This document shows positions 15,601 through 23,287 of a DNA stretch of 50,340 nt, one piece after another. The stretch is from CAYRYU01 sp964428355 (GTDB lineage: Bacteria > Muiribacteriota > Ozemobacteria > Ozemobacterales > Ozemobacteraceae), in NCBI GenBank assembly GCA_964428355.1, contig CAYRYU010000050.1, positions 1 through 50,340 on the forward strand, given 5' to 3'. Numbering within the stretch: the stretch's first letter is position 1; every line of letters starts with the position of its first letter. Made by a program: the position numbers and the translations under genes. The notes under the pieces were generated by a model that worked only from the letters and a program-made list of their open reading frames with translations, had not been told where the DNA came from and searched no databases.

Positions 15601-17062
15601 GACGGTTCAGCTTCCCCCGATCCTGTCCGCTTCGAGGACGTATTCGATTTTCCAGTCGGGGGCCACGAACGTGAACGAGCTTGTCGATGCCCTCCTGAGG
15701 GAACAGAAGAAAACCGTCGTCGAGGGCGATCTGGCGGGACTTCTCGGCCAGTTCGGCTGGAACTACAGGGTTTCGGGAACGGTAGTGAACAAGCGGGGAA
15801 AGCCAATCCCCGGGGTCACCCTGAAGGGTGTCCTGACGACTTCGGGGGGAAATCTTGAAACCTCCTCGGCGGAGACCGATTCTGCCGGCCAGTTCAAGGG
15901 GGACCGATTCTTCCCCGGCTCCTATTCGGTTCAATTGAGCCTGAAGAACGGGTATTATTACAATTCGCAGGGTGGAGCAAGCTCCGTATTCGTCGACTGG
16001 ACGAAGCCGACGAACGAGGTGAACAATTTGTCCCCGATTCTTCTGGATATGCCCTCGATCGATTCCGTAACCCCATCGACTTTCCGAGTGGGTGACCAGA
16101 TATCGGTCACGGGGACCCACTTCGATCTGATCCCGGCAGACTCGGTCAAGCTGATGCACCTTTGCTCGAATGGGACGAGCCGCGGTCTTTTCCCGAAATC
16201 GGGTTCGGTCACTTCCACGTCCCTCGAATGCGTGACCGATTTCTACGATGACCCATCTTGCGGCGATGGGACGATCTTCGTGAACTTCGGACTGGACAGC
16301 GGATCTCCATTCGCGTTCAGTACTTCCTGGCCGGTGACCATTCTGCCATCGATCACCCAGATCTTCGGGGCAGGGGTGTGCGGGCGAAACAGAGCATTGA
16401 TAAAGATTCCCCCGGCCGGATCGAATGAATTCGCCTTCTTTCAAGGTGGAGAAGCCATTCTGAAAGGGTGGATTTTCGGTCCGGCCACTGGGACGGTTTC
16501 CTGCGGAACCATCGTCGAATGGAAAAAGGGCGAGGTCAAGGTCAAGCTGCCTTCCACCGGAACGGCCCTTCCGATGAGGCTGACGAACGCTTCGGGAACC
16601 GCCACCTCCGAACCCTTTGTCGGGACCGCCGTGGATATGAACCGCTGCCTTGGTTCGGTCGGTTCGATCGGACTCTCTTTCCCGGCGGGGTTCAGCCTGT
16701 GTGTCTGGGGAAACATCACCTGGAGTTCACCGGTTCTCCGGGCTTCGGGGACGGTCACTTTCCTTGGAGATGACGGGAAGCCTTACTGCGACGAGCAGAC
16801 CCTGGAGTGCACCTTCGGAAACTCCATCTTCCAGGATGTGACCAGTTCGACCGTCCGGTTGGTTGTCCGGTCGAGTTATTACACCTGGGACGACAAGGGT
16901 GAAAAGCTCCCTCCCAGTTCCCGTTCAGCCAGCGTCGACATGGTCTGGAGGGCTTCATCCAATCATCCCGGAAATGACCGGATCCATTTCGACAAGGTCG
17001 AGGACTTCAACCAGTACGTCCAGTTCTTTCCTGCGACCTCTCCCTGGAACTACGCATACTGA
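12659..17062 (+). CDS. Giant multidomain lipoprotein with zinc-protease motif, FN3, carboxypeptidase-regulatory and IPT domains
   Basis: The 1467-aa product has a basic N-terminus, hydrophobic stretch and lipobox FPGC with C27, so it is a surface or periplasmic lipoprotein. Downstream are an uncharacterised beta-rich region (about 40-430), an FN3-like domain (about 437-520), an Ig/PKD-like domain (about 523-610), and a central domain bearing HEVGH near residue 862 that resembles a zinc-metalloprotease helix. Then come a carboxypeptidase-regulatory-like beta sandwich (about 1036-1105) and an IPT/TIG domain (about 1130-1230). The likely role is adhesion or degradation of external polymers. The third zinc ligand is not certain, so catalytic activity is unproven. 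ATG at 12659 with a GGGAGAAGAG ribosome site; it seems monocistronic. Confidence 0.75.
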   Translation: MKRRFIAMRRAVWICLLLGLPFLFPGCGGPDILGPAITLLQSGPPAETPSRVAFRLVLPGISSGDHPPSSVRAAEGFPKHSPAVAAGEGNAVSVSFRLITFDPTQPENPFRIQTKTVTVGAGGKAEASFSDIPCVPIVGRVEITNGNVGGYAWFHGGAVLEPGLNQVDLAPVGSGMDPDLKASILLAAAVQPGLLGKLGVLLPSQLESAIFGIERSGGDPVSQSFEALVKEVGTYGSAASRLESLPDATRLSCIKPDGTWQKDRTQLLGGLDLGGKDVSLLRLDRVFLAGSDGFGVAGWSSTDGGFSVVSRIALATGGVTASFLCPGASPRLAFLPGGMMIGVFNPVSGFPVLYRWNGSGNARGDGDWGTHQGTAWRTPFPDIVASGTGKPRVEFLRVLDSEHFLFGVFDPRLGLRTFSVDSLTGDATGYVSSLSLRVSGVAASGAVQLAWDPIPEADSYSVFWATASEGLTASGAGIVATGSPVVVSGLKNGIPHFFIVRANAPQAVISESLRVIPMPPNHTPSAEFLGPYQLQVNSTGTFFIRPYDPDFDQVSVEWLGNGGTWLATGATSAIWLSPGVPGNISVSARVTDSNGASVTATIKVNVASFAALPLPPAIPVNVASGGTVMDTQTGLTFVFPRGSAGEVQVQRLTEMPIPPREGMEGFILSHTCSGPIALRLPAVDDDHVNELHIFGPAFNPDHRTTGWNVIPSYRSDGTGEYFEIPQPSSQVQQSIRALSGRFRPLPAGKEQHTVLYFILRQRAMREQEEKDLRNDVYSLINGVLGNLPPDIRAAASATLELLGGFPSVVLSYGEDTSSYVGMATHNLPLVGWTLWESRKSIFSFYRPWNTDLTARIPRRTIIHEVGHCINHLLAGDRFNGIARKAEQNHGIGDLFTPRKTITDDYAFFFELLNLDSVSPIGADPLVSGFRAKGMPMTTAIYSPRYHDPRKIDLPSVEGYGCTMMALATRGGPKGPDIFGTPTVQLPPILSASRTYSIFQSGATNVNELVDALLREQKKTVVEGDLAGLLGQFGWNYRVSGTVVNKRGKPIPGVTLKGVLTTSGGNLETSSAETDSAGQFKGDRFFPGSYSVQLSLKNGYYYNSQGGASSVFVDWTKPTNEVNNLSPILLDMPSIDSVTPSTFRVGDQISVTGTHFDLIPADSVKLMHLCSNGTSRGLFPKSGSVTSTSLECVTDFYDDPSCGDGTIFVNFGLDSGSPFAFSTSWPVTILPSITQIFGAGVCGRNRALIKIPPAGSNEFAFFQGGEAILKGWIFGPATGTVSCGTIVEWKKGEVKVKLPSTGTALPMRLTNASGTATSEPFVGTAVDMNRCLGSVGSIGLSFPAGFSLCVWGNITWSSPVLRASGTVTFLGDDGKPYCDEQTLECTFGNSIFQDVTSSTVRLVVRSSYYTWDDKGEKLPPSSRSASVDMVWRASSNHPGNDRIHFDKVEDFNQYVQFFPATSPWNYAY

Positions 17063-17101
17063 GAACTTGTGGGAAAATCAACCGACGGAGGAAGGGATCG
17101 A

Positions 17102-17145
17102 GAACGAAGAATTCTCGCCACGGATGAGCCCGGATCAACACTGAT
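17102..17145 (+). repeat. Fragment of a common dispersed repeat (CACGGAT...ACACTGAT type)
   Basis: The stretch contains TCGCCACGGATGAGCCCGGA and then ATCAACACTGAT, the pattern I know from short intergenic repeats scattered through many unrelated bacterial genomes (often seen reversed, ATCAGTGT...ATCCGTGG). Only one copy is in the window. Identification is from memory of the pattern. Confidence 0.35.
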
Positions 17146-17358
17146 TTTCCCGAAAACCAATCCGGGGCAATCCGAGAAAATCGGCTGGAAAACCAATCTT
17201 TCTCGATTTTTTCACGGCTTCTGAGGAGGTTTGTTTCAAGGGAAACCGGGGAAGAAACGGATTGGAATCTGGCTTTTCGCGCGGGAAGAAGGGGTACGCG
17301 GGGGTGCCCGGGAGGGGGTACCCTAAAGACCCAATAACTGATTTTATGTAAACACCGG

Positions 17359-17517
17359 GGCGGTTTTGGCGCTTGGTTTCCGCCTTTGTATGTGTTGTCC
17401 CGAAGCGCGGGACCACGGCGGACGGAGCCAGGAGAGTGTACAGCCCCGAGCCGGGGTTTTCCCTGCCCTTGGGCGAAAATTGCTGTACCCCGGTCTGCCA
17501 TGGGCAACAGGGGGTAC
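17359..17517 (+). ncRNA. Candidate structured RNA upstream of the HEAT-TPR gene
   Basis: The plus strand can form a series of stems: GGCGG/CCGCC (17359-17363 with 17380-17384), GTCCCG/CGGGAC (17397-17402 with 17408-17413), and a three-way junction closed by GTACAGC/GCTGTAC (17438-17444 with 17482-17488) enclosing CCCCG/CGGGG (17444-17456) and GCCC/GGGC. A further stem GTACCCC/GGGGTAC (17485-17491 with 17511-17517) enclosing TGCC/GGCA shares GTAC 17485-17488 with the junction-closing stem, so the two forms exclude each other. It matches no RNA family I recognise (not RNase P, tmRNA, SRP or GEMM). Transcription is unproven. Confidence 0.3.
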
Positions 17518-17645
17518 TTTTCGGGGCACTTCTGCCAAGAGATTGAAGACGGACCACTGCCCCCCCCCATTTGGAAGACGGTTTTACCGTGGGTTCGGAA
17601 AACAACCCCCGTTGCCGATGATCGAATGTGGGAGGAAAGATATCC

Positions 17646-20063
17646 TTGTCTTCCGAAACTGACCTCAGGAGCAGGGGGCTTTGGCTTCTCAAAGCCTGCA
17701 CCCGACGGTTGATCGGGTTCCTTTCGCACCAGGATCCCCAAGTCCGGAGCGAAGGGGCCAAAGCCCTTGGGGAAATAGGGGATTCGGAGGGGGTGCTTCC
17801 ACTGATCGAAGCCCTGAAGCATGAAAAGCAGGACGAGCAGATGCCTCTCGCACTCGCCCGGATCGGCGATCTGTCTGCTCTTCCCTTTCTTCTCCAGGCA
17901 TTCAACCAGGCAGAGCGGGAAGCCCGCCCCAACATAGCGACCGCGCTCGGTTCCTTCAAGGACAGCCGCGCGGTGGCGAGCCTGGTATCGGGACTTGCTG
18001 ATCCCGATCCGAATGTCAGGTTCAACTGCATTTCCTCTCTCGGGAAGCTCAAGGATCCCAGTGCGGTTTCGCCTCTCCTTGGATGTCTGGGAGAAGCCAA
18101 CGAATGGATCTTCCTGAACGTCGTAGACTCGCTTGCCAGGATCGGGGACCACCGTGCGACCAACCCCCTGATCGCCTTCTACCTGAAAGAGGGCAACGAA
18201 AGAAAACGTGCAGCCATAATCGTGGCCCTAGGGATCATTGGGGATCTGACATCCATCCCTACCCTTTCGAAAGCCCTCAGGGATTCTGACGATCGGGTCA
18301 AGGCGAATGCCATCGAGAGTCTGCGCAGACTCGACCTTCCCAGGGAGAAGCTGCAGACACTGGTCCAGCCATTCCTCAAACATCCGAACAACCGGGTCCG
18401 TGGAAATGCCATCGTCACCATCGCCGCGATCGGAACGACCGACCTCACCTCCCTTCTGGAGTTCATGCGGGACGATTCGGACAAGTGGACCCGCGCGACC
18501 CTGGGGTATGTGCTTTCCGTGATCGATCACCCAAAAGCGATGCAGATGCTCGTTCACCTGATGAAGGACGAGGATGGCGACGTCAAGAAGAACGCGGCGC
18601 GGGGGATATTCCAGAAAGCGAAGGACGACCAGACGGACTTTCTGATCAAGCTCCTCTCCGATCCGACCCCGTTCGTCCGTCTCCAGGCGGTGCAGACGCT
18701 AGGCCGTATACGGGCCGTGGTCGGAGTTCCCTGGCTCTCGCGCCTCTTCGGGTCCGAGCGGAACTTCAAGATCCGTTCCGCGATCGTGGCCGCACTTGGG
18801 GACATCAAGGACAACTCAGCGATTGCCCTGCTTCAAAGCGCGCTCAAGGACCAGGATTCGCGGGTCCGGGCGAATGCCGTCGAGGCGATAGAGAAGCTCC
18901 TGAGAAGCGAGGGAGCCCTCGTACTGAAACCCCTGTTGGGTGACCCGGATAACCGGACGAGATCGAACGCGGCAAAAGCTCTTTTCCGGGCTGGCGACGT
19001 CACGGTCTTGACCGATCTCGAGAAGATGCTCAACGACACCGAGACTCCCACGATGCTTTCCGGAGCATACGCCCTTGGCCAGATTGGCCAATCCTTGCGG
19101 GAACTAGAGAGATCCCCCCTCTTGGAACCCCTCAAATCATCTTTGGGAGAGGTAAAATCGCAGGAACCAAAGGTGCCCGGGAAAACCGAACCTCCTCCGA
19201 CGTCCGAATCCAGGCTGGAGAGTGAAGTTCCGGGAAATGAACGATTCGGGGTTCCCCAGGTCCCGCCTCCATCTGAGGGAACTCCGAAAATTCCCGCGGG
19301 AACTCCGGAAGTGTCCGCGGGAGCACAGCCCGTGTCGACCCTTCGACCCGTCCCGAAGGCGCACAATCCCCCCACCGGGACGACTCCCCCGACCGTTGGG
19401 AAGGAGGCGATGCGGGAGCAGTTCCTCGACCATTTCAACAATGGCCGTTACAAGAATGCGCTCGAATCCGCCGAAGCCTACATCGCCCAGTTCCCCTTCG
19501 ACCTGATGGCGAACTTTTTCATCGGAAACCTCTACTTCCAACTCAGCAGGTTCGACGACGCCATCCGCTTCTTCAAGAAGACGACCGAGATAGATCCGTT
19601 TCATGTCCAGGCGTACAGCAACCTGGGAATCTCCTGTTATCGTTCCGGACGGATCCAGGAAGCCATCCACTATTTCAAGCAGGCTCTCAAGATCCAGCCG
19701 GATCTTTCAGTCCTCAGGTTCAACCTCGCGAACCTCCTCCTCAAGGAGAACAAGTGGGAGGAAGCCATTCTGCAATACGAGGACGGGAAACGTTATCAGA
19801 AGGCTCCGGCAAAAGTCCTCGCCAACCTCGCTTTCGCATATCAGAAGACCGGCCAGTATGAGAAGGCCATCCTGAACTACGAGGAATCGGCCCAGATCGA
19901 CGCGCGCGATCCCGGGGTTTTCTACAACTGGGGCCTGATACTTGCCAGGCAGGGCAAGAAGGCCGAGGCGCAGGAGGTCCTCCACCGGGGCCTCAAATCG
20001 GTTCCTCCGGGTTCAGCGGGCCTCAAAACCCTCCGCGAACTCCTCGATCGCCTCAAGGCCTGA
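17646..20063 (+). CDS. HEAT-repeat/TPR scaffold protein
   Basis: The 805-aa protein has an N-terminal array of HEAT/PBS-lyase-type helical repeats (about 20-485, repeating patterns such as VRANAVEAIEKL and LGEIGD), a Pro/Glu-rich linker (about 495-590), and four to five TPRs (about 600-800) with classic spacing such as YSNLGISCYRSGRIQEAI. There are no catalytic motifs, signal peptide or membrane helix, so it is probably a cytoplasmic protein-binding scaffold. I chose TTG at 17646, which has GGAGGA 9-10 nt upstream; an in-frame GTG at 17628 is the alternative but has no ribosome site. It is preceded by a structured, gene-free region and followed by an inverted repeat. Confidence 0.82.
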   Translation: MSSETDLRSRGLWLLKACTRRLIGFLSHQDPQVRSEGAKALGEIGDSEGVLPLIEALKHEKQDEQMPLALARIGDLSALPFLLQAFNQAEREARPNIATALGSFKDSRAVASLVSGLADPDPNVRFNCISSLGKLKDPSAVSPLLGCLGEANEWIFLNVVDSLARIGDHRATNPLIAFYLKEGNERKRAAIIVALGIIGDLTSIPTLSKALRDSDDRVKANAIESLRRLDLPREKLQTLVQPFLKHPNNRVRGNAIVTIAAIGTTDLTSLLEFMRDDSDKWTRATLGYVLSVIDHPKAMQMLVHLMKDEDGDVKKNAARGIFQKAKDDQTDFLIKLLSDPTPFVRLQAVQTLGRIRAVVGVPWLSRLFGSERNFKIRSAIVAALGDIKDNSAIALLQSALKDQDSRVRANAVEAIEKLLRSEGALVLKPLLGDPDNRTRSNAAKALFRAGDVTVLTDLEKMLNDTETPTMLSGAYALGQIGQSLRELERSPLLEPLKSSLGEVKSQEPKVPGKTEPPPTSESRLESEVPGNERFGVPQVPPPSEGTPKIPAGTPEVSAGAQPVSTLRPVPKAHNPPTGTTPPTVGKEAMREQFLDHFNNGRYKNALESAEAYIAQFPFDLMANFFIGNLYFQLSRFDDAIRFFKKTTEIDPFHVQAYSNLGISCYRSGRIQEAIHYFKQALKIQPDLSVLRFNLANLLLKENKWEEAILQYEDGKRYQKAPAKVLANLAFAYQKTGQYEKAILNYEESAQIDARDPGVFYNWGLILARQGKKAEAQEVLHRGLKSVPPGSAGLKTLRELLDRLKA

Positions 20064-20070
20064 GGGCCAG

Positions 20071-20108
20071 TTCCCGGTCCGATTCGGCGATTTTTCTTTG
20101 ACCGGGAA
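20071..20108 (+). terminator. Inverted repeat after the HEAT-TPR gene
   Basis: TTCCCGGTC (20071-20079) and GACCGGGAA (20100-20108) form a perfect 9-bp stem around a 20-nt loop, starting 8 nt past the stop codon. There is no U-run right after it, so it is more likely a message-stabilising or Rho-associated hairpin than an intrinsic terminator. Confidence 0.4.
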
Positions 20109-20166
20109 ATGGCGGGTGTTAACCTTTTCTTGAACCACTGGCCGCAAATCAGATGGGAGGGGAGAC

Positions 20167-20808
20167 ATGGGAAAGAACCGTTCGATTTCGCTCTTGATCA
20201 TCTTTTGTTCGATTTTGTTGGGGATCGGAATCGCCGGTTGCGGAGGCGACAGTGCGCAGGGCTTGCAGCAGCTGAAAGCCGGTGAGGAGGCGTTGGGAAA
20301 GCAGGATTCCGAAAAAGCCCTTGTTGCCTTTCAGGCTGCCGGAAAAGCCGGCCTTCAGACCGAGACATCCCGAAAAGCCCTGGAAAAAGGGATTCTCGAC
20401 GCTTACCTTCAAGCCAACAAGGGGACTTACCTTCTTCTGTCGATGAGTCTTGCCGCCTTTGACGAACTCCTGAAAAACCCTTCGGAACAGATTGTGACCG
20501 AGGCAACGACGAATCTCAAGGCGCTGGAAGTCATGTCCGCCGCTCTGGCCAGGGTCACCCCGCTTCTCGACATCAAGGAGTTCCAGGAAATCGACGGAAA
20601 ACTGGTCGAGGCGGTCCAGATGTTCAAGAAGGCAAACGAAGAAGTGATCCGGCTTTCAAAATCGTCCGACAAGAATCTTCAGCAGGCGGCGGGCTTTTTC
20701 GACAAGGCATCGGCTGCATACAACGGTCTGAACGATCTTCTCGGGAAAAAGGCCAAAACCTGCGGCATCGATCTGGAAAAAGTATTCAAGGACGCCGCGG
20801 GGAACTGA
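20167..20808 (+). CDS. Small helical lipoprotein
   Basis: The 213-aa product has a lipoprotein signal peptide with lipobox IAGC (C25), then an all-alpha, Lys/Glu/Leu-rich domain with TPR-like spacing (LKAGEEALGKQDSEKALVAF) but no clear TPR consensus. It has one additional Cys near the C-terminus (TCGIDL). ATG at 20167 with a strong GGGAGGGGAG ribosome site. It likely faces the periplasm as an outer-membrane-anchored protein; function unknown. Confidence 0.7.
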   Translation: MGKNRSISLLIIFCSILLGIGIAGCGGDSAQGLQQLKAGEEALGKQDSEKALVAFQAAGKAGLQTETSRKALEKGILDAYLQANKGTYLLLSMSLAAFDELLKNPSEQIVTEATTNLKALEVMSAALARVTPLLDIKEFQEIDGKLVEAVQMFKKANEEVIRLSKSSDKNLQQAAGFFDKASAAYNGLNDLLGKKAKTCGIDLEKVFKDAAGN

Positions 20809-20857
20809 GCCCCAAAAGCGGTCTGCCACCCCAAAAGCAGGCTGTGGTATCTCAGAA

Positions 20858-20906
20858 TCCGGGGACGTGATACCGAACTGGGGGAAATCCGTATCACGTC
20901 CCCGGA
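20858..20906. repeat. REP-like 16-bp inverted repeat
   Basis: TCCGGGGACGTGATAC (20858-20873) and its perfect complement (20891-20906) flank a 17-nt loop in the convergent gap between the lipoprotein and anti-sigma genes, 2 bp from the latter's stop. GGGGACGTGATAC-type ends resemble REP elements mobilised by Y1 (RAYT) transposases, though no transposase is in the window. It may also act as a bidirectional transcription barrier. Just upstream CCCCAAAAGC occurs twice. Confidence 0.6.
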
Positions 20907-20907
20907 A

Positions 20908-21720
20908 TCAGTCGGAGTCGGGGGGTTTGATGGTGTGGATCTCGCCCGTGATGGAAGCGGGGGAGGCGAGCGGGGGGGCAATCTGAACCGTGGGGGAGGC
21001 CGCCTTGATGGCAAAATCAGCTTCCCCGCCGGCTTCCAGTATCGTCTGATCTCCCTGGGCGGAAATCACCCGCACTTTTCCTGAGGTTACCTTGACCCGG
21101 GTCGAGTCGGGGGAAATCTCGCACGTGAAAACCGTGCCCAGGACTTCGACCGTGCAATGGGGCGTTGCGGCGGTGAAGGGCGCGACGGACTTGGTAACGC
21201 GGGAGGTCACGGTTCCTCCGTTCGCGATGAAACCGCGGGTCTGGGGGTGAAGGGTTCCCGGTCCGGAAAAGGAAAGGAGGGAACCCTCGGGAAGCCCGAT
21301 CTGGGCAGATTCATTGGCATCCAGACGGACGGCTTCTTCGAGCGGAACCAGGTGGGCGCCTCCGCCCTTCGAAAGGGAATACATCGATTGAGCGGAAGTG
21401 TTTTCCAGGCCGGGGGACTGGAACTGCTGGAAGGTGGCGAACGCGGTCAAAACCCCGAATGCCGCCGCCAGGGCGAACGTGCGGAACCAGCCTTCCCAGA
21501 AAGATGGTTGGGGTTCCTGGAAACCTGAAAGGATGCGGGATTTGACCGAAATCGGGGCCTCCAGGGGAAAGGCTGACTCGTGTACCCTCATCGAGTCGGC
21601 CAGGCGCTTGATGCCTGCACAGGTCGGACAACCCGCCAGGTGTCGCTGACCCGCTTCCGACAGGGTCGCGCTCCCGGTGATCTCCTCGAGAACGGTCAAG
21701 CATTCATTTTCTGGTTTCAT
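20908..21720 (-). CDS. FecR-type anti-sigma factor
   Basis: The 270-aa protein begins with an anti-sigma-like zinc-finger remnant (HLAGCPTC, residues about 27-34; the usual upstream His is not clear), then a single membrane helix (about 82-100) and a periplasmic FecR-like beta domain (about 105-245) with the TVEVLGTVFTCEI pattern. Such proteins hold an ECF sigma factor at the membrane until a periplasmic signal acts. Its ATG overlaps the ECF sigma gene by 17 bp, so it is translated with its partner. The periplasmic tail ends in a Pro-rich stretch. Confidence 0.82.
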   Translation of the reverse strand: MKPENECLTVLEEITGSATLSEAGQRHLAGCPTCAGIKRLADSMRVHESAFPLEAPISVKSRILSGFQEPQPSFWEGWFRTFALAAAFGVLTAFATFQQFQSPGLENTSAQSMYSLSKGGGAHLVPLEEAVRLDANESAQIGLPEGSLLSFSGPGTLHPQTRGFIANGGTVTSRVTKSVAPFTAATPHCTVEVLGTVFTCEISPDSTRVKVTSGKVRVISAQGDQTILEAGGEADFAIKAASPTVQIAPPLASPASITGEIHTIKPPDSD

Positions 21721-22273
21721 TTGCCTTTTCTCCGCCCTGCAACACTTTCAGACGGTTCATTATTCGAAAGAACCTCACCCGAATGGTACTTTCCGGTTCA
21801 CCGGTGAGCTGGGCGATCTCCACGAAAGGAAGCTCGCGGAAGATCCTCAACTCGATCAGGACACGGGAATCGTTCGGGAGATCCGCGAGGATGTCCTTAA
21901 CCGACTCCCGGCTGATCACCTCCTCGTCGGGGGAGGTGGATGGGTCAAGTTTGGCGGCCTCCGCCAGCCCCCGGATCTTGGTCGATTTCGCCCGCTCGTT
22001 GAAATATACGTTTTTCCCGATCGTAAGCAGCCAGGAGGTGAAGGGACGGGAGGAATCGAAGGATCCGAGATACTTCAGCATCCGCTCGAAGGTTTCCTGG
22101 GACAGGTCTTCGACCATGTCGGGCGGGACGCCGAGATACCGGAAAAAACCCATCAGAACCGGAATGTGTTTGTCAATCAACGCTTCCAGGCTTCGTTTGG
22201 AACCCGACCGGATCTCGTCGATCAGTCTCGCATCGACCGCTGGATCGCTTCGGGGGGTGGGGGACCCGGTCAT
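21704..22273 (-). CDS. ECF-family RNA polymerase sigma factor
   Basis: The 189-aa protein has sigma region 2 (about 25-95, with DLSQETFERML and SRPFTSWLLTIGKN) and region 4 (about 125-180, with LPFVEIAQLTGEPESTIRVRFFR as the helix-turn-helix), and no region 3, which defines ECF sigma factors. It sits in an operon after the glycine-rich secreted gene and before its anti-sigma partner. A strong hairpin at 22311-22340 separates it from the upstream gene and may set expression levels. Candidate target promoter: 23201-23229. Confidence 0.88.
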   Translation of the reverse strand: MTGSPTPRSDPAVDARLIDEIRSGSKRSLEALIDKHIPVLMGFFRYLGVPPDMVEDLSQETFERMLKYLGSFDSSRPFTSWLLTIGKNVYFNERAKSTKIRGLAEAAKLDPSTSPDEEVISRESVKDILADLPNDSRVLIELRIFRELPFVEIAQLTGEPESTIRVRFFRIMNRLKVLQGGEKANETRK

Positions 22274-22310
22274 CTGTCAACTGTTGGGGACAAAAGGTCA
22301 CCTCGAAACT

Positions 22311-22340
22311 CCGGGGGAAGGGCAGTGTTCCTTCCCCCGG
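22311..22340 (-). promoter_or_regulatory. Strong intercistronic hairpin
   Basis: CCGGGGGAAGG (22311-22321) and CCTTCCCCCGG (22330-22340) form a perfect 11-bp GC-rich stem with an 8-nt loop, 9 bp after the stop of the glycine-rich gene. There is no U-run, so it could be a partial terminator or RNA end protector giving more secreted protein than sigma factor. Confidence 0.5.
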
Positions 22341-22349
22341 CTGATCAGG

Positions 22350-23153
22350 TCATGAACCGAAACTCTGGACCATGGACTGGAGGCTCGAGGCTCCCTCCCC
22401 GAGGGACTTGAGGCCCGACAGGACCAGCTGGCCCTTTTCGATCAGATCGTTGAAGTATTTCTTGGAAACCTCGAAGTTCTTCTGGAGCCGGTCGATCTCC
22501 TCGGGGGAGACAGCCTTGCCGTCGGCGGAAGCCTGGAGGGCGTCCTTTAGGGTTTTCATGTCGTTGAGGACCTGCTCGAGCTTGGCTTTGGGCTCGGCGG
22601 GGAGGCCGGACTTCAGGACCTGCTCGATCCCGGAGATTTTCGAATCGACATTGGACGCCATATCCTTGACCTTTTTCTGAAGCTCTTCGGCATTGGGGGC
22701 TTTTCCAGCGGCCTGGGGGGTTCCCTCGTCGTCGGGGTTCTGGACCGTCCGGGCTTCGGTCTGGTTGTTGGCTTCAGCCGTCTGTTTCAACAGGGTGGTG
22801 GCCTCATTCGCGGTATTTGCAACCGCTTCGACGGGGGCTTTCGCCTCGGCGACCATCCCCATCATGTTGTTACCGCCGCCCACCAACCCGCCGATGATCT
22901 TGGTGAGGAATCCGAGAATCCCACCGCCGCCACCGCCACCACCTCCGAACAGGTTGCCCAGGAGGCCGCCGGCGCCACGCACGATTCCACCGAGGGCACC
23001 GCCGATTCCACGGAACAAGCCGCCCGCGACCCGGCCGATCCCTCCCAGGATCCCGCCAAGGATTCCAGCATGGGCCTCCGTGTCCGCCAGAAGAACGGTG
23101 AAACCAAGGACCAGGCAAAGAATGATCGTTCCCTTGCGCATCTTCCTGTTCAT
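22350..23153 (-). CDS. Glycine-rich exported protein
   Basis: The 267-aa product has a signal peptide ending near AHA (residues about 26-28). A mature N-terminus follows, built from GG repeats (GGILGGIGRVAGGLF..., including nine glycines in a row) that is hydrophobic enough to insert in membranes or assemble as fibres, and then a helical, charged C-terminal domain (about 120-260). The strong ribosome site GAGGAGG precedes ATG at 23153 (a second ATG lies 4 codons in). It is the first gene of the ECF sigma operon and may therefore be the main sigma target. No named family; glycine-zipper or bacteriocin-like behaviour is an inference. Confidence 0.65.
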   Translation of the reverse strand: MNRKMRKGTIILCLVLGFTVLLADTEAHAGILGGILGGIGRVAGGLFRGIGGALGGIVRGAGGLLGNLFGGGGGGGGGILGFLTKIIGGLVGGGNNMMGMVAEAKAPVEAVANTANEATTLLKQTAEANNQTEARTVQNPDDEGTPQAAGKAPNAEELQKKVKDMASNVDSKISGIEQVLKSGLPAEPKAKLEQVLNDMKTLKDALQASADGKAVSPEEIDRLQKNFEVSKKYFNDLIEKGQLVLSGLKSLGEGASSLQSMVQSFGS

Positions 23154-23200
23154 TTTGCGACCTCCTCAAATTTCGTGTTTTTCGAACCGGTTTCTGACTG

Positions 23201-23229
23201 TAATACCGGGTTCACCCGAAAAACGTTCC
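23201..23229 (-). promoter_or_regulatory. Candidate ECF-type promoter for the glycine-rich gene operon
   Basis: On the minus strand GGAACG (23229-23224) is followed after 17 bp by GTATTA (23206-23201). GGAAC is the usual -35 of many ECF sigma factors, and the site lies about 50 bp before the glycine-rich gene start. The -10 is not a recognised ECF consensus. Confidence 0.4.
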
Positions 23230-23287
23230 ACTTTTTCTAAAAAAAATCTCGTCCCCTCGAAAAAGTATGGAAACCCTCTTATGATCT

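Larger units (their letters stand above)
17063..17645. other. 583-bp gap without a supported gene
   Basis: No convincing coding frame is present; long minus-strand frames here run antisense into the HEAT-TPR gene and have no family features. The stretch holds a widespread-type repeat fragment (17102-17145), an inverted repeat GGGTAC/GTACCC (17292-17323), a cluster of mutually compatible or competing RNA stems (17359-17517), a run of nine C (17560-17568) followed by a duplicated GAAGACGG, and a small ACGGT/ACCGT hairpin (17578-17590) before the HEAT-TPR start. Confidence 0.6.

Noticed and set aside
14993..16444. 483-codon minus-strand open frame
   Set aside because: Antisense to the giant lipoprotein; translation has no recognisable features.
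17007..18163. Overlapping minus-strand frames of 381 and 342 codons crossing the gene-free gap
   Set aside because: They run antisense into HEAT repeats and show no domain, start site or codon pattern of their own; the gap part is explained better by repeats and stems.
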